Source: Struthidea cinerea
Lineage: Eukaryota; Chordata; Aves; Passeriformes; Corcoracidae
Assembly (NCBI GenBank): GCA_013397865.1
Contig: VZTI01003805.1
Span: 313,661-377,660 of the forward strand
DNA length: 64,000 nt
Direction of reading: 5' to 3'
In this document: piece by piece, positions 12,230 through 26,853 of the stretch
Position numbering within the stretch: position 1 is the first letter of the stretch
Layout of the letters: every line of letters begins with the position of its first letter
Translations under genes and position numbers: made by a program
The notes under the pieces: generated by a model
What the model was told of the DNA's origin: nothing
Database searches by the model: none
The model's input: only the letters and a program-made list of their open reading frames with translations

Positions 12230-13480
12230 AAAAACACCAGACACAGCGCAAAGCTGGCCCGGCGAACGCTCGCGGGGGAGCCGACGCCGCGTACCCAGGG
12301 ACCGTCCAGCCCCTCCAGAGTTGCCGCCGAGCCCCCGGGCAGCGGAAGGAGCCGGAGTTGTGCCGCTCGCCCCGCGCTGCCCCGCGGCGGGAGGGGTCGC
12401 CCGGGCTGGACCGGGGGCGCCGTGGGCCCCAGACCGGGACAGAGCGGGGCGCGCCGGGCACTTGTTGCGGGGCCGTTCCCGCCGCGGTCACGCACAAAGG
12501 CGCCCGCCCGCCNNNNNNNNNNNNNNNNNNNNNNNNNNNNNNNNNNNNNNNNNNNNNNNNNNNNNNNNNNNNNNNNNNNNNNNNNNNNNNNNNNNNNNNN
12601 NNNNNNNNNNNNNNNNNNNNNNNNNNNNNNNNNNNNNNNNNNNNNNNNNNNNNNNNNNNNNNNNNNNNNNNNNNNNNNNNNNNNNNNNNNNNNNNNNNNN
12701 NNNNNNNNNNNNNNNNNNNNNNNNNNNNNNNNNNNNNNNNNNNNNNNNNNNNNNNNNNNNNNNNNNNNNNNNNNNNNNNNNNNNNNNNNNNNNNNNNNNN
12801 NNNNNNNNNNNNNNNNNNNNNNNNNNNNNNNNNNNNNNNNNNNNNNNNNNNNNNNNNNNNNNNNNNNNNNNNNNNNNNNNNNNNNNNNNNNNNNNNNNNN
12901 NNNNNNNNNNNNNNNNNNNNNNNNNNNNNNNNNNNNNNNNNNNNNNNNNNNNNNNNNNNNNNNNNNNNNNNNNNNNNNNNNNNNNNNNNNNNNNNNNNNN
13001 NNNNNNNNGCTTTCGCTATCAAACCGCGGGTGGCGGCCAATGGCGCGGGGCGTCCCGCCCCTCCGGGCGCTCCCCTTCCCCGGGAGGGACGGAGTTAGCC
13101 GCGCCTCCGGCCGGCGCTGCGGGGCTGGCGGCGAGGAGGGTGGGGGTCGCCTTTTCCCCCGCGCCGTCACGGGCCGGGCCGCAGAGCCCCTGGCGAGACC
13201 TCCCTTGGCGCTCCAGCAGCGCTCGGCGGCCGCCGCCGCCGCCCGGCCCCGCGGACAGACGCGCAGTTCCACTTTCCCCCTTGTCTGGCGCTCCCCGGGC
13301 GCGTCCCGCACTCGTAGCGCCCCGGAAAGCCGCTGCCGCAACCCTGGCCAGCCCTTCCCGCGGCCGGGCTCGGACTGCCGGCAAGGGCAGCCGCCCATTG
13401 GCACGCTGGAAAGGCTCATCCTAGAGCAGCTTTCCCGAAGCGCCTTTTGGAAATCAGCAGGGAAGACCTCGTTATAGCAG
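12230..13480. promoter_or_regulatory. CpG island, candidate PIK3CB promoter
   Basis: GC-rich, CpG-dense sequence on both sides of an assembly gap, in an AT-rich neighbourhood. It has a plus-strand CCAAT box at 13037-13041, a GC-box-like TCCCGCCCC just after it, and a CCAAT box on the minus strand at 13397-13401. These are the marks of a housekeeping-type, possibly bidirectional promoter. By synteny with other vertebrates the likely gene is PIK3CB, transcribed leftwards about 50 kb downstream of FOXL2. That name is inference; the first exon and splice donor could not be fixed and may lie in the gap. Confidence 0.5.
12513..13008. other. assembly gap (496 N)
   Basis: A run of N inside the CpG island. 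Open frames spanning it are artefacts. Confidence 1.
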
Positions 13481-13572
13481 CTTATTGCCTTGCCAAGGAT
13501 TTCTGTGATACATCCTCATTTCAAGAGTCTTGGTGCTGAGCTGCTAGGAATAATTGCATGGGAACTAGCACC

Positions 13573-13580
13573 TATAAAAG
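13573..13580 (+). promoter_or_regulatory. TATA-box-like motif beside the CpG island
   Basis: The sequence CCTATAAAAGGGGG contains an exact TATAAAAG about 90 bp right of the island edge. It could drive a rightward transcript divergent from the presumed PIK3CB promoter. No exon or open frame is recognised downstream, so this is a weak call. Confidence 0.2.
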
Positions 13581-14318
13581 GGGGTTTTCTTAGGCTTAAA
13601 AGAAGCAATCAAAGAAAGGCAAGGTAGAATGTAACCGGTAATGAAACAACTTTTGCATGCAGCGGGCCCGTCCCCACCCACTGGAATCAGCAGCAACATT
13701 CCTGCCGCCTTTAATGAACATAGGGCGAGGCGTAGCACATCCTTGCCCACAAAGAGTATGATCATATTATGCATATTTTAACATCCCTATGCTAATAATC
13801 ATGCTGTATCATTAGGCTTGTCTATTTTAGTCTGTTCATTTTTCCAGTTATTCCAGTTTTGAAAATAGATGGATGGATTTACTTCCTCAAGCTCACTTAC
13901 CGATTCTCAAGGCACTAAAAATCCATTAAATTTAGATTAGAAAATATCTAGGAAATGCTTTGTTGTTTTTTCCAAACCACCCAACCAACCACAACATGGA
14001 TTAACTGGAAATCTATGGGAAGGACAATGGTCTCCCCTATTGCTTCAGCAAATGGGATTTTTGAATGAATGGTGATCACGCAATACTACCTCTAGGCAAA
14101 TCTCAGTGGAAGGGCAGAAGTTAATGAGAAATCTTGCCTACCGTGTGTCAGCTGCCTTCACAGCCTGTCTGTTGTGTGTATCAATTAACAGTTCCCTTTC
14201 CTGCTTTTAACCAGTTCCTTAAGTCTGCTCAGTACCACAGGCATTGCTCCTGAACATCATGCTACTTCTTCACACCACAGAGTGTAGTAATGTCACTTGA
14301 CTTCCCTTCTTCCTGGGG

Positions 14319-14336
14319 AAAAAAAAAAAAAAAAAA
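14319..14336. repeat. poly(A) run, 18 bp
   Basis: Pure adenine homopolymer following TTCCTGGGG. No associated element was recognised. Confidence 0.95.
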
Positions 14337-17300
14337 GCTAGTAGATTTCAAATGAAACTGGTTTATCAGGCAAATGTACAGCTCATACAAATGGATCATG
14401 TTCTACATAACGAGGCTTAGTTCAGCACGTTGAACCGCTTGTTTCTTCTGTTTAAAGTTTACATTGCAATCAAAATATATTTCTGAAGAAATAAGGTAGT
14501 AATGAAATCCAGTAGTGTAAAAAGTCCCAGATATGCAGTTTTTCAAATCATTCTGATACTTGTGGTTTTGACATTAAATATTCCAGATAGTCTTGGCTTA
14601 GATACTGAAACCTTGGCTCAGTAGTTGGCCTCACTGATGACAAATGGGCTTGTGACAGGCAAGGCTTGATAAAGTTTGTTTTTTTTTAAATAGCTATTTA
14701 CTCTGGATCTTGCAATATTAGGTGGTTTTTCTACAGGATCCAGTGCAGTCTTTGCAAAGCATAAGCCAAGTATGATGTTTGTGACTTACTGGACTGATCA
14801 AAGGGCTACAATCCAGCTTAAAAATCTGTTTACTGTACTGCCATCTTTTCAATTGAATAATGATGTCTTGAAGTGTCTATCACGCATAAAGCCCCAAGCA
14901 CTTTAAAACTGTCTTGTATAGACAATTTCTATGTCTGTGAATCTACTTCAATAAAACCTGACCACACCGAGTTTTTCTCCAGGGTTGTAATCCCTGATTT
15001 CCACTTTCCTTTCCATTTTCTGTTTTATGCCTTCAAATACAATATCAGTATAGAGCTGGGGGAATAAAGAGATCTCAATCAGTAGTTATTAACATATTTC
15101 AGATTATAGTCGATCAACTTGCATGATATTCATGTTCTTGTCACACATGGAGTTGTTACAGACTGTGTGAGATATGGATAAGGAACTTGCCTTGAAATAT
15201 CTTAAAGAAACATTTTTATATCCTATGTGGCATGAAAAAAAACCCCACCAGACTTTAAATATAATTTTAATTTTCAATTTCCTTATCTTTAGATCCCCTT
15301 CCCACTCCCCCCTTCACAAAACAACAAATGTTCTATTATTCTGCCCCCCAGGCTATTGTTACATGTGTTCTCAGTATAACAAAAGGGTTTTGTCTAAAAA
15401 GGCTGTATCTCAGTCATGTCTTTGCATGTGAAACAGCTGTACACCTAGGGCACATTCTTGGTTGCTTGAAAATGTGAAATGTGTCATTTGCAGTATTTTG
15501 GGTTTACACTATCTGAATCCTGTGTCACCGCAATGATCAGAAGAAAGGAACTAAGTTGTCTCTGCAAACATCACAGAACCCTGGAAGCAGACCCAGACAT
15601 TAAAAAAAGGCAAGTGGAAATGCCATGCTAAAGATGTTTGGCCTGAAGCAGAAAAAGCTGTTTTGAAAAAAAATTGAAGTTATTAAATCTAAAGGACAAT
15701 GATGCAGAACACAGCAAGATACTGGGCAGGAGGTGCTTAGCTAGAATTCATTAGAAAATTTAAACACTTATAGCAACTTGATACTGTCTGATACTGTGAT
15801 ACAATGGCAACATCTACAAACCAAATGAGCTTTGGGTAGTTAATGCACAGGAATGTTTTCTGGTGAATACAGAATGACATGAGAATCTCTCATCAGTAAT
15901 TCTTTTCTTTTTAAAAAAAGAAGTTATATTCAAAACTGTGTGAGCAATAGTAGAGAGAATAATGGTCACTTTATACTTCATGGGCATCCCTTTGTCAGCT
16001 TGCTGCCTACTGCTATCCAATAAAAGGCTTTAGAACATCTTGTGTATAACAAATAATGTGTCACTCTCCTCAGTAGTCACTAGAGGAAAGCCAGTTTTCT
16101 TCATAACATTCATAAAATAGCTTATCTGTTAACAAAACTTTCATCTCCCCTTTGAAGTCCCTCCTTCATCTATACTAGAAAAAATATGTCCCCTATTGCC
16201 TAAAGTAGCAGGTTGTTACCATTTGGGAGACAGAGTCATTAGTCACTGAAATTTAAGAAGTGTTAAACAAGTGAATAATATTGGTTGTGACTATTTCAAA
16301 CCATGTGTTTAGTACAATAAATCAAAATAATCAGGTTTAACTGTCAAAGTTTATATTTAATCTCCTGTAGGGGAAATACTAAGAGATTCCCAATACATGA
16401 TTTCATGCCCTAGGTTAAAGAACTGCAGCACATATAAATGATATGACAGAGAAGATAAGGTATGCGGGTAGCATGGTCCTGGAACAGCCTCAGCTGGTAA
16501 ATAAAAGCTGGCGTGCTGGCCTGGACCTCCCCCATCTCTGCAGTTGTTAGACAGCCCAGTCTGTGAAATCCAAGCTGGCCATTCCCACCAGGGCCTCTCA
16601 GGGTGCATCAAGATGTGCTAATGGCACAGTGAAGGACGCGGTGTGACACACCACCTCAATGTTGTGAGCAGGACATTCCCCCAGAGGTGCTCTGGACAGT
16701 GCTTTGGTCCCTGTGCCTGTACTTGCACCAGCATAGGTGTCTGCAATAAGCTTCCCTTTGTCTCACACTGACTCCGGGGAAGGGGGAGGCAGCAGCAGCA
16801 AATGGCCTGAGTGACGTTCAGTACCAGACTGCAAATGCAGATGTCAGATAAAACGGATGCTGAGTTTGGCTAATGAAGCAACAGCCTGCAGCAAAAACAA
16901 GCAGCTTTTAACAGTGCTTTGATAAACCAAGTTATTTAACGTGAGTAAAATTCAGTAGGAAAGTTCTCTGAGAACCTAGAGCATACGTACAGGAACCAGA
17001 GAGGCAAACCCCTCTGACAGCTGCAGCAGCCCCTCAAATAGCCAGCGGCACTAATACCCAAATGGGCACCATCCTGGCACTTCACTGTTCTGTTCCCTCT
17101 ACTGAATTCCATGTCTGAGGCCTCTCGTTTTAAAATTTCAAGCCTAACTTAAATGACACAGAGCCACTTGAAATAGAGGGCCTCTTTCTCAACCTCCCTG
17201 ACCTCCCTGGCTGCTGTACCACACCAGAATCACCAGCACATCAGCTGATGCACCCATCAGGGCAAACACAGCCCTGCTGTAAACTGGTGGCCTCAGCTCT

Positions 17301-20093
17301 TTCTCCTTTTCCCCTCTCAGACAAGCTGTGTGAGCTGATGTGCAGCAGCAGGTCCAAGCTGGAGGGAGGCCTTACCCCACCAAAGCTCTCCTGGAGCACT
17401 GACTGTGCTGGTGATCCCATAGAGCACAGCTGCTTCCCTTGGGCTCTCTAGACCTGGGCCCTGGGCGGGGGAACTGGACAGTCCCTTTGCACTGAGGCTG
17501 CAGCTGTGCCAGGAAGAGTTGGAAGCTACCCCACCATGTAAATCCGCAGCCAGAAGGCACATTGTCGCATTGCTTCCAAAGCACAGAAACTCCATGGGCA
17601 GGAGCTCTTAGGCAGGCACTTTTAAATGGTGGCATTTTGATCAATTTATGCAAATTCTATTGTAATAAAGCAGCAATTTTTTAATAGCACTAATCTGTAG
17701 AGAAACTGACTGAAAATAGTTATTGCCACTAATTCCATACTATAGCCAATGCATATTTTTCGGCATCTGTTCTGGTTTCTGGGTATGGTCACACTTTACA
17801 AGACAGCTTTTTCACAAGGTATGTAGACCTCCATCTGTGTCAGCAAGTGAAGATAAAAAAAACCTACTCAGAATGAGGAAGAGTAAGGCCTTTACAACAA
17901 TCAACAGCATCCTGAAGTGGCCAGCTGACTTTCCTGCTACATTCTCTCATTATATACAAATAACTCTACATAGTCTTTCATTTTTCCAGTTTCCTAACAC
18001 AGACTTTGTAAAAATAGTTCCACCAATACAAAACAAATTCTTTCATCCAAAAGGCCAATGCCTAATAGAACAGGACATGTCCACATGTAACCTCACGTCC
18101 CACACAGGCAAGTCTCCCACCAGCTATCATTTCCTCTGCCTACTTTATGGGTCTGAACTAACCAATATTAACATTTTATTAACATAACCGGATTGTTAGA
18201 ATTGTCAGTTTTTAGATGAGGCACCAAGTTCCCTTGTGTTATTTCTACTGACTTTTCTAATCAAAGATCCCATGACACATTTTGACAAAAATTAGGGCAC
18301 AGCCAGCTTATTTATTCTTTTACTAAAAATAGGCTTCAATGTCCAGCAGGTTGTAATGTGTGAGACAGCACTTCAAGTGTAACAGCTGCTCTACCTGCCT
18401 CGATAAATCTGTGTTACCAGCCCCTCTTTGCAATCTGCTGATTACCAAAATCAAACATGAGGCTTCACAAGGACTTCAGTAGTTCCCTTTTGCTAAAATG
18501 CTTACTACAATTAGGCTATCCAACAATTGGAAAAGCAATAAAATATCTTCTCATCCTTACAGGAGGAGTTTCTGACACCCTTCCAAGCACAGCACAGCAT
18601 GTTTTACATCTCTTGGGTTAATGGCATATTACTATTCTCAGCCAGAGGCAAAGACTAGAAAGAGATTCATTACAAGAAATCCATCTCTCTCTCAGCCTCT
18701 TTGCGTATTTATTTTCTAGCTGGCCTTTTTGTTAAGGCAATTCTGATAACAGAGCAGATGTGACAACTGTGAAAACGAGTAATGATCAGGAATACTATTG
18801 AGTCTGTCACACTTTTTAATGACTGTGGATATGAAACACTGTATTATTTCAGAATTTCACCTTGAGGAGACTTTCAACTGATGTTTTGTCAAGTTTGCTT
18901 AGAGAAGATCATTGTCCAACCACAATGGTGTAAGTCACGGTTAGCAAGACTTTATTTTGTCAGATCTGCCACAAGAGAGAAAACACAGTCTTTATCCCTC
19001 AAAGTACACTGATGTAGCTATCCTTTGGGTCAAATACATTTGCTGACCTGCAGTGCACAGTGGGCATCACCTTAGAATTTGGCCATGTGATCTTTGCAAA
19101 CCATGAAAGACTTGCTCCAATGCAAATCTTTATCTCGCACGAGTTATACGTGATGAGCAAACCAAAGAAAGAGATAAAAGCACATGTGATATATTGCTGC
19201 TACAATAAGACACAGGTACTGTGCTAACATTTCACTAGCCCATGGAAAACATGATCATTTCATTGCTTATCACTACTATACCTACATAGCAGGGCAAACT
19301 AAAAAAGTTGTTGTGAAAATTTAAAAATCGCTTAGCGCAAGAAAAATGACAAATACCAATTCTAACTACAAATGGACTATTATTTTGAATCTCTATTTAA
19401 AATCTCAGATTCTGACTTCTTCCCTCTGGTGACTGTGTTGTAATTTTAATACTACTGATGAGTTTCTATTTTTAAAAGGACTACCAAAAATACATATATC
19501 TAGCAGATAGGCTTTCAAAAAGGCATTTACAGATGTCTTATTAGAGATGTTTCAAGTCTAATACTAATTCATGTACAACTAATTTGAATGTTTATTTTTC
19601 TATTAAACTGTCCTACACTAAATCAGTGCAGAGTCACAAGCACACACTGAAATTGGTGAGAAGCAAGAAAGTTTGGTTCTCTGCTGCAGCAGACAGAAAT
19701 AATTTCATCTCACAGTTCCACTAAACTTCCGATAATCCAGAGCCATGAGTCCCACCCTCAGAAAAAAGCAGCATTCTGACACACTTCAGAGCAGCACCCA
19801 CCAAGTGTTATTAACGGGCACTGCACAACCCATGCAGGAGAGATTCCTGGAATACTTCTAAAATGCCAGTATGTTTTTTGAAGCATTACTCTGGCAGCAT
19901 TTTGTTGCTAGACAATCCAGTCATCCTGAATCAGGAAGACTTATATTATTTCTAGGAATTATATTCTAGACAGTTTCTTCAAGCTACATATGCATCATCT
20001 TAGTTTTTAGTCCACTAGAGCTAACATTACCAAGTCTGGCAAGATGCCATCACAAAAAAAATTAAAAATTGTTGCAGTGTAAGAATACAAGTG

Positions 20094-20115
20094 TATTATT
20101 ATTATTATTATTATT
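20094..20115. repeat. ATT trinucleotide microsatellite
   Basis: About seven uninterrupted ATT units in AT-rich DNA. Confidence 0.95.
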
Positions 20116-23100
20116 CCTTTTGAAACTAGAAATTAAGCCTGCCTTACTACTTTGGAAACTCCAGGCTTTGTGCTAGATCACTTTTAACAAAGTTTCCAGG
20201 TATTGATTAACCAAATCAAAAACTGAGTGTCATCCACTCTGCCTGGCAATCTATCACAACAAGTAGAAAGTTTCATTTATATGACTCATATACCTTTAGA
20301 TTAAACAACTATGCAAATGATGCCAAAATCTTTGTTTATCACAGCTTTGTCAGCAAAACAAAATAATTCAGTAGGTGAATCATGAAATTACTGTCTGTGC
20401 GGATGAGGGAAGCAGATATGCCACCTTAACTTCATGCTTCCCAATCTATTTCTCCTTCTCATCTCCTTCACTGTATGACTGCAGCACTGCTAATATGAGC
20501 AGAACTCCCCTTGCCTTTTTCTCAACACAGCCCATTTGGCTGCAGTTCAGAAAGTCCTTTAGGCACATCAGGAAAACTGAAGCTTAAGTGGCTTGCTCAG
20601 GAGAAAGCACTTGCTACCTCCCTCTGAGAGGGAAAGTGGGGTTTCATTTCCAGGATGACAAGTGCATCCATTTAAATGGCTCCACCATTCAGTGGGTAGC
20701 TCCTCTGCTTAGAGAGGGCTCACAGGGGGCTTTTGTTGCAATTCTGTTCTACACTGGAGAAAGACTGACAGGATGTCAGTGCTCAGAGAAGGAGTAGCCA
20801 TCTGGACAAGGTTAGGACACCTTCACCAGAGAGCACATTCCAGCAGCTCATAAAAATGTGGCTCAAGAACACTTTTTCTATTCCTGGAATGTATCTCATT
20901 GCCAAAGAAGGTAGCTACAATCAGGAAAATATTCCATGGGGAGCAAACAAATTCTCCTGCCAAAGCAATTCCTCCCTGCTCCACCCCAGCTGATATTACA
21001 CAAGTTGAATAATGCATGTCAAGGTATTAAGTAACATGTAAACACTTCCAGTAAATGTTTCTGCTGCAAGCCTTGCCTTAACTGGTGTTGCTTCCCTCCT
21101 GTGATAATGGAAAAACATCTTGGGCAGTTCTTCATCACCTAAAGCTTAATAGTAATGAAGCACTTCCCACCAAACACTGACTGGAATCTTCCTCTCCCCC
21201 ACCTCCAAGGTAGATTTTTAAACCCCTTGAAAACTTACCTAACGAAGCCTCACTCAGAGATGGCCTTCTCTGAAAGCCTCTGATTGACCTTACAGCCTAT
21301 GCAGTGGGGAAACCTGATGTCTCAGAAGTACTACAGTTCTGGTAATACTCTTAGTAACAGATGACAAATTCCAATGGAAGCAAGTCGGGGGTTTTCTCCT
21401 ACCACCAAGGATGTTTTATACGAGCCTTGTCTTCCCACCATGCATTGCCCAACAGTATTTCCCACCCCAATTTTGAGAATATGTGTTTTCACATCTTTTC
21501 CCAAGGGGAGCCACAGTTCTTTTCAATCTGGTAGAGGAAATCTCCCTGGAATTTAGTGTCACTTTAGGCATGCCCACTGCTTGCACAGCACATGCCAGTA
21601 ACTCCTTCTGCTTTACTGTCTGGGACACTCCACAAAAGGGGAAAATGCAGTTCTGAGCCAATTAACCAGAAGGGGACCTGGTTAATTGCATCACTGGGAT
21701 GAAGACGGGCTCTTGAATCACCTCCATGAGACTGAGAATCATTAGTCCCAAGGGAGAACTGCCCAAGGAAATTTCTGGGATTTTCCACCAGCATTTGTAC
21801 TTTCATGAGGGTTTTCTGTAGGAGAGACTGACCTAGGGTCAAGTATCCAAGGAACTCCCAGGGAACAACACCAAATTCCACGCTGAAAAATGCCTTGAGA
21901 ATAAGTTTAAGAAGAGCTGTTAAGTAAGAAGGTAACGTCATGCATTTTCTATAACTTTTTCCAAGCATAAATTATTTCATTTAATGCCTGTTAACTGCAC
22001 AGGGCTGAGAGTTGTGGTTTGAGTTGGATTGTTTCCTTTCCATAATTGTTTTCCTGGCAGTTGAACTTGCAGCCCAGCTGAGGATGTGACACCAGCAGCA
22101 CTAAACACTACTTAGATCCAAGGGTCTAAGTCACTGCAATTGCTAAGACATATGCTCCTGTTTGGGCAATAAACGGAAAGCAGAAAGACAAGTGAACAAC
22201 CTCCTCCCAGTTTTCTCCTGCCCCATGCTTACAGCAGCAGCCTTTTATCCCTGATCTCCCACATCTGGAAGAGAAGCAATGGGTTAGTGATACTGAACAT
22301 CACAGCTCCCAACACCAAGGCCTCCCACCTCTGTATGACAACTGCAACACTGGTACCAGTGACTGTTCAAAGACTATAAAGCACAGGGGAACTGAAATGA
22401 TACCTACTATGGCAAAATCAGATCGCAATTACATGACAACTGTTGTGTACATCTCAGTAACTGATACGGCCTTTTTTTTGTCTGGGCTGATCAGGACAGG
22501 CACAAAGCAAAACCCATGCCAGAAGGAGCCTGTCCTGCTCAGAAGATTGTTCTGCATTACAGCTATCACAGGAATGCCAGTGCCCAGTAAGGAGTGTTTT
22601 GAAGAAGGGTTTCTGAATGCTACTCCCTGCTGCTTTTAGTTCTCCTACAGAAGAACTATTGGAAAGACCAAACCATCCGCAAACACCTCTGGAGAAAGCT
22701 TTGGCCAGCCGCTGCTGCTTTCCTAAGAAAGGGTAACTCACTGCAGTCTTCATTCTTCTTTGTGCTGTGAAATAACCTCTTTTCATGAAAGACTAATAAA
22801 ACTACTGATTTCCAGACTTCTGAAAATGTTAGGACTAAGTGGACTCTCAGAAAGACCAGTGGTTTCTAGACTTTTCAAGACCTGAAAAGTTCACCTGAAA
22901 AGGTGTTTATCTTTCAGTCAGGGCACTGGGGGCGTTAAAGCTCAAGTATAAATTCCCTATTCAGAGAGGAATGTGATGACAGCAAAGGAAATGCATTTGC
23001 ACCGTCCTTTTTCCCCTCCACCCACCCCCCACCACCTGCAAAGCAGAATCGTGTTCCCCAGCTCTTGCCTGGATCCCTCTCCACAGGGGCAGGGGAACAG

Positions 23101-26100
23101 GCAGGCACATGCCACAGCCTCCACCCCAGCAGCACATGGGATAAAGCAGGACACAGTGCCACAGAGCGAGGAGGGGCTTTCCTGAGGGGCCTTGTTGGTG
23201 TGCACATTGCACACACGTATAGATCTGTATAATCCACACCTCCTGCAACTTCACAGCAATTTGGCTTTCTAGCTCTCAATACATGCACGAAATGACAGAC
23301 CTCAGCCTGTCACCCACCATAAGCTTGTGGTTATTAAGAAGTGTCTGGCAGCAACAGTCTCCTAGCCCTCTCTGCAGAGTCCTTATCCACAGGGAGTTGG
23401 GAGCACACTCATCCAGCAGGAAGGCCAAGACTGGATGGTAATGACAGCCTGTACACATCTGGCATATGGAAATGTTTACGTACCTGACTACACATAGATC
23501 TGTATCCTTACTACTGTGTGCTAACTCACAGAGCTTGGAGCAGAGGACTTTGGCAAACCTGTTTCAGCTGCAGTGATCCATCCAGACCTTACATTCCAGT
23601 GAGCTGCTAAAGCAGAACTGTGATGTAATGCCTTAAAGGAGAGCATGCTGCCTTTAACCATCCCACACAAATCCAACAGCATTTCTAGTGCCCCCATACA
23701 ATGGACACCAACAATGAATCATTGAAACTGAAACTTCAAGTACATCCTTACCGTGTCATTAAACTATATTTAGAATTCCTTTTGTCAAGTACAATTTTCA
23801 GTTATGGTGACTCAGTTACAGTGAGGACTAGACAGGTGTTTCAAAACAGCAAAAAAAGTACCAAGTATCAGCTCTCAAGCACCTTTGTTCTCAAGCACCA
23901 TTAACAACCGAGGAAATACCTGGAGCGGTCACAATACAGAAGAAGAAATCTTCTCTACATCCCAGCGAAAAAAGTCTCAATTCATGAAAAAGCACCTGTA
24001 AACTTATGAACCATCCTATGCTAATTCCTTCATATATTAGATCCAAAATAACCTCTTAAAACACTATCGTTAAACATTAGTGTTTTCCTTTGATAATTTA
24101 ACTTAAAGATGTATATTTAACCTTTAAATCTTGACTCTTATGCTAAATATTCCTTTGAGAAAAAGTCTGAATAAAGTTTTAGAGAGATGCACACTTCACC
24201 TCTTTTAATCTCAGTCACATCTTAAACTCCCATTATCACAGATATATGTTAAAAAGAAATACATGCAGATATGAAAAACAAGGTCCTGTTACAGCATGTC
24301 AGGTTTTCTATCAAAGAACATGCCCTTACACTTTGTGGCTTAATCATTTTCAAACCTAAGAACTGATGATGCTCAGCTAAATTATCCATAAAATAAACCT
24401 TGAAAAATAGCATGATTTTGTTTTGCTGTTTTCTCTCCTTCCCCCATGACAACAGCTGGGGGAACAGTCGCGCAATTCTGTAGTGGCTTGGCCATATGAA
24501 CTCTATTAAGAACCTGATTATTTCAAGTTGTTAAAGATCAGGTGATAACCTCCCTCAAAAGATGAAAAAATGTCAACAGACCCTAATTAGTATCTGATAG
24601 AAGTGGGGCTGTTGCACTGTGTAAACCCTGAATTAGAATGATAATGCAGGGAGACTCAACAAAAGCAGCTTTGTGTTTCTCCTTGCAGCCGGTAACAGCT
24701 CCTGCAGGAGCTGCCCCTTCCAGCACTGCCACTTCCAGCATGTAGAATTCTGCAGGAGTGGAACACTGGCTTTTCCACACCCTGCTCAGATATAGCTGGC
24801 AAGTGCTTCTATAGCGTAGTTTAAAAGAACAAACCCGTGTCCCGTGCTACACATCTTGTCTGGTACAAAGAATTTTTAAATAAATCCTTCTGGGCTAACT
24901 GACTAAATCGGCCCCCTGGTAAGGTAGCTCTTACCAAACACACCTATTCAGTGCCCCTGTGGCATTGCCTGCAGAAGCCTCAGCTGTCCCGCCATTGCTC
25001 CTCCCTGGCTTTACACCAAAAATGGGCTCTCCGCCTGCATTTCAGACTGATGGGAATGTGCTGTTCCAGGTGACACATGGCCGAGTCACTCTGTAGCAAA
25101 CACCTGCTCTGCACATTAGGGACGGGCTTTGCCTTGTCCAAATGCTGGCACCCAAACACACCAGGGTTAGACTCGAAGTTGCTGAAGGCACAAGGCTATA
25201 AATGAATGACTGCATGGCAAGTTTCTTGCCAGCTCCGAGTTACTGCGCTTGCTTCCTTCAGGTTCACTGACAAACACTGAGTATCTTAATTAGCAATCTG
25301 CCTTTTTAATGCCCAGAAAGTCACACTGTGTTTTGTACTCTGGGTCTGTAGTGGCTGATCCCACATACCCACACATGTAACCTTACACACAGGAGAAATC
25401 CTGCTGAGTACAACACTCTTTCCAAGCCAGTCTGTCCCCAGCATATGTCAGCTTCTGTACATTTTGCCCTTTTCCAATTCATCCCATCTGTTTATGGTCT
25501 TTCCATCTAGTTAAATATGATTTTCCAAGGTTTCCAATTCATCTTTTTCCTTTCTTTTTTTTTTCTACCTGATGTCCACTTAATGATATTAAAGGGAAAT
25601 TTACTAAAGAACTATCTTAACTCAATGTCTTTCCACACTTTTTCTCCAAACTGGCTGAGTGTGACCTTTGCAAAGGTATTTAGCAGAGGCCTGTCATTTA
25701 CCAAATTATTTTTCCAATTTTTGTCAGCGTGAATTTTGAAATCATTATCAAATTATTTTTGTTACATCAAATTTAAAAAATGTTCTCTAACTAAGCTGAC
25801 ATATTTTAGTCTAATTCCTTAAAACTACATGAGATGAAGTACACAGTGGAAAAAAACCAGAAAAGTCTGGTTTGTGGCCAAAATTCCACCTTGACATAAA
25901 ACAGAAGGGGGAGAAAAATTAAATCTCTAGAATAGTATTTCCCAAGCGTTTATCAAAAATTACTTTCTTTCTTAGTCTCAAATCCGCAGTAGTCTCAAGT
26001 CAACAATCTGGGCTTGATGAGATCTGTTGAAAATCTGTTAGGACAACACCTCATTCTGCTGCCCTGCCATCTCCAGGAGGTTACGTATCCATGGCACACG

Positions 26101-26853
26101 CAGACCAAATTGCTTATTTCTTACAGCTCTCATTAACCTCTGACTGCTGTGTTGGTTCCGGATGCCAGGGTGAAATCAGGAGACCAGTTCAAATATCTTC
26201 TTACAGTTGCTGCTAAATCATAACTATTTGAAAAGATTGAGTATGACAGGTCAGAGAGAGGAACAAAGAGTTTTATTCATGGAGAATCTTACTAGCCTTC
26301 AAAGCAAGTCATATGAGAAATATATGAATACATATGTTTTTATAGCTTGTGCCTAAATTAGAAACAAGATCAGAAATCTCAATGTCCCTCATGAACTCCT
26401 TCCTGTTTCACCATGTTCTCCTATTCATTTTGGATGATACACTGTCCCCTTTATTCTTCTTCCTCTCGTCCCTTGTCACCCCACTTTGCACATCCTACTT
26501 CGTGACTTTGTGCTCACTCGTAACCGTATGTTGGATTCAGAGACACAACACCCCAAGACCTGTCACTCTGGAAATCTGGGAATTGCCAGCTGTGAATTTC
26601 CTGTCTTGCCTCCCCCGAAGAAACAAAGCAAGTACGAAGCCAGACTCTAGCCCTTCTTAACAAGTGATGTTCAAATATACTTCACAACAAGGTAAGAAAC
26701 AAGCCATTTAACGCGGTAGATGTGAATGAGGAAAAACTGTCAAAGCAAAATTCCCTAGGAAAAAGGCCATTTCCTCACCCTCTGGCTGTTGGAACTAGAC
26801 CAGGATAAGCTAAGTGGGTGAGGCAGAAGTCCAGGCCATTTGACCACCTCAAC

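Noticed and set aside
12082..13477. Open frames of 278-403 codons across 12.1-13.5 kb on both strands
   Set aside because: They are read through a 496-base N gap and CpG-rich DNA; the real sequence on either side shows no domain.
17723..18187. 154-codon plus-strand frame in AT-rich DNA
   Set aside because: No recognisable domain, no promoter or splice context, and amino-acid make-up typical of random AT-rich translation.
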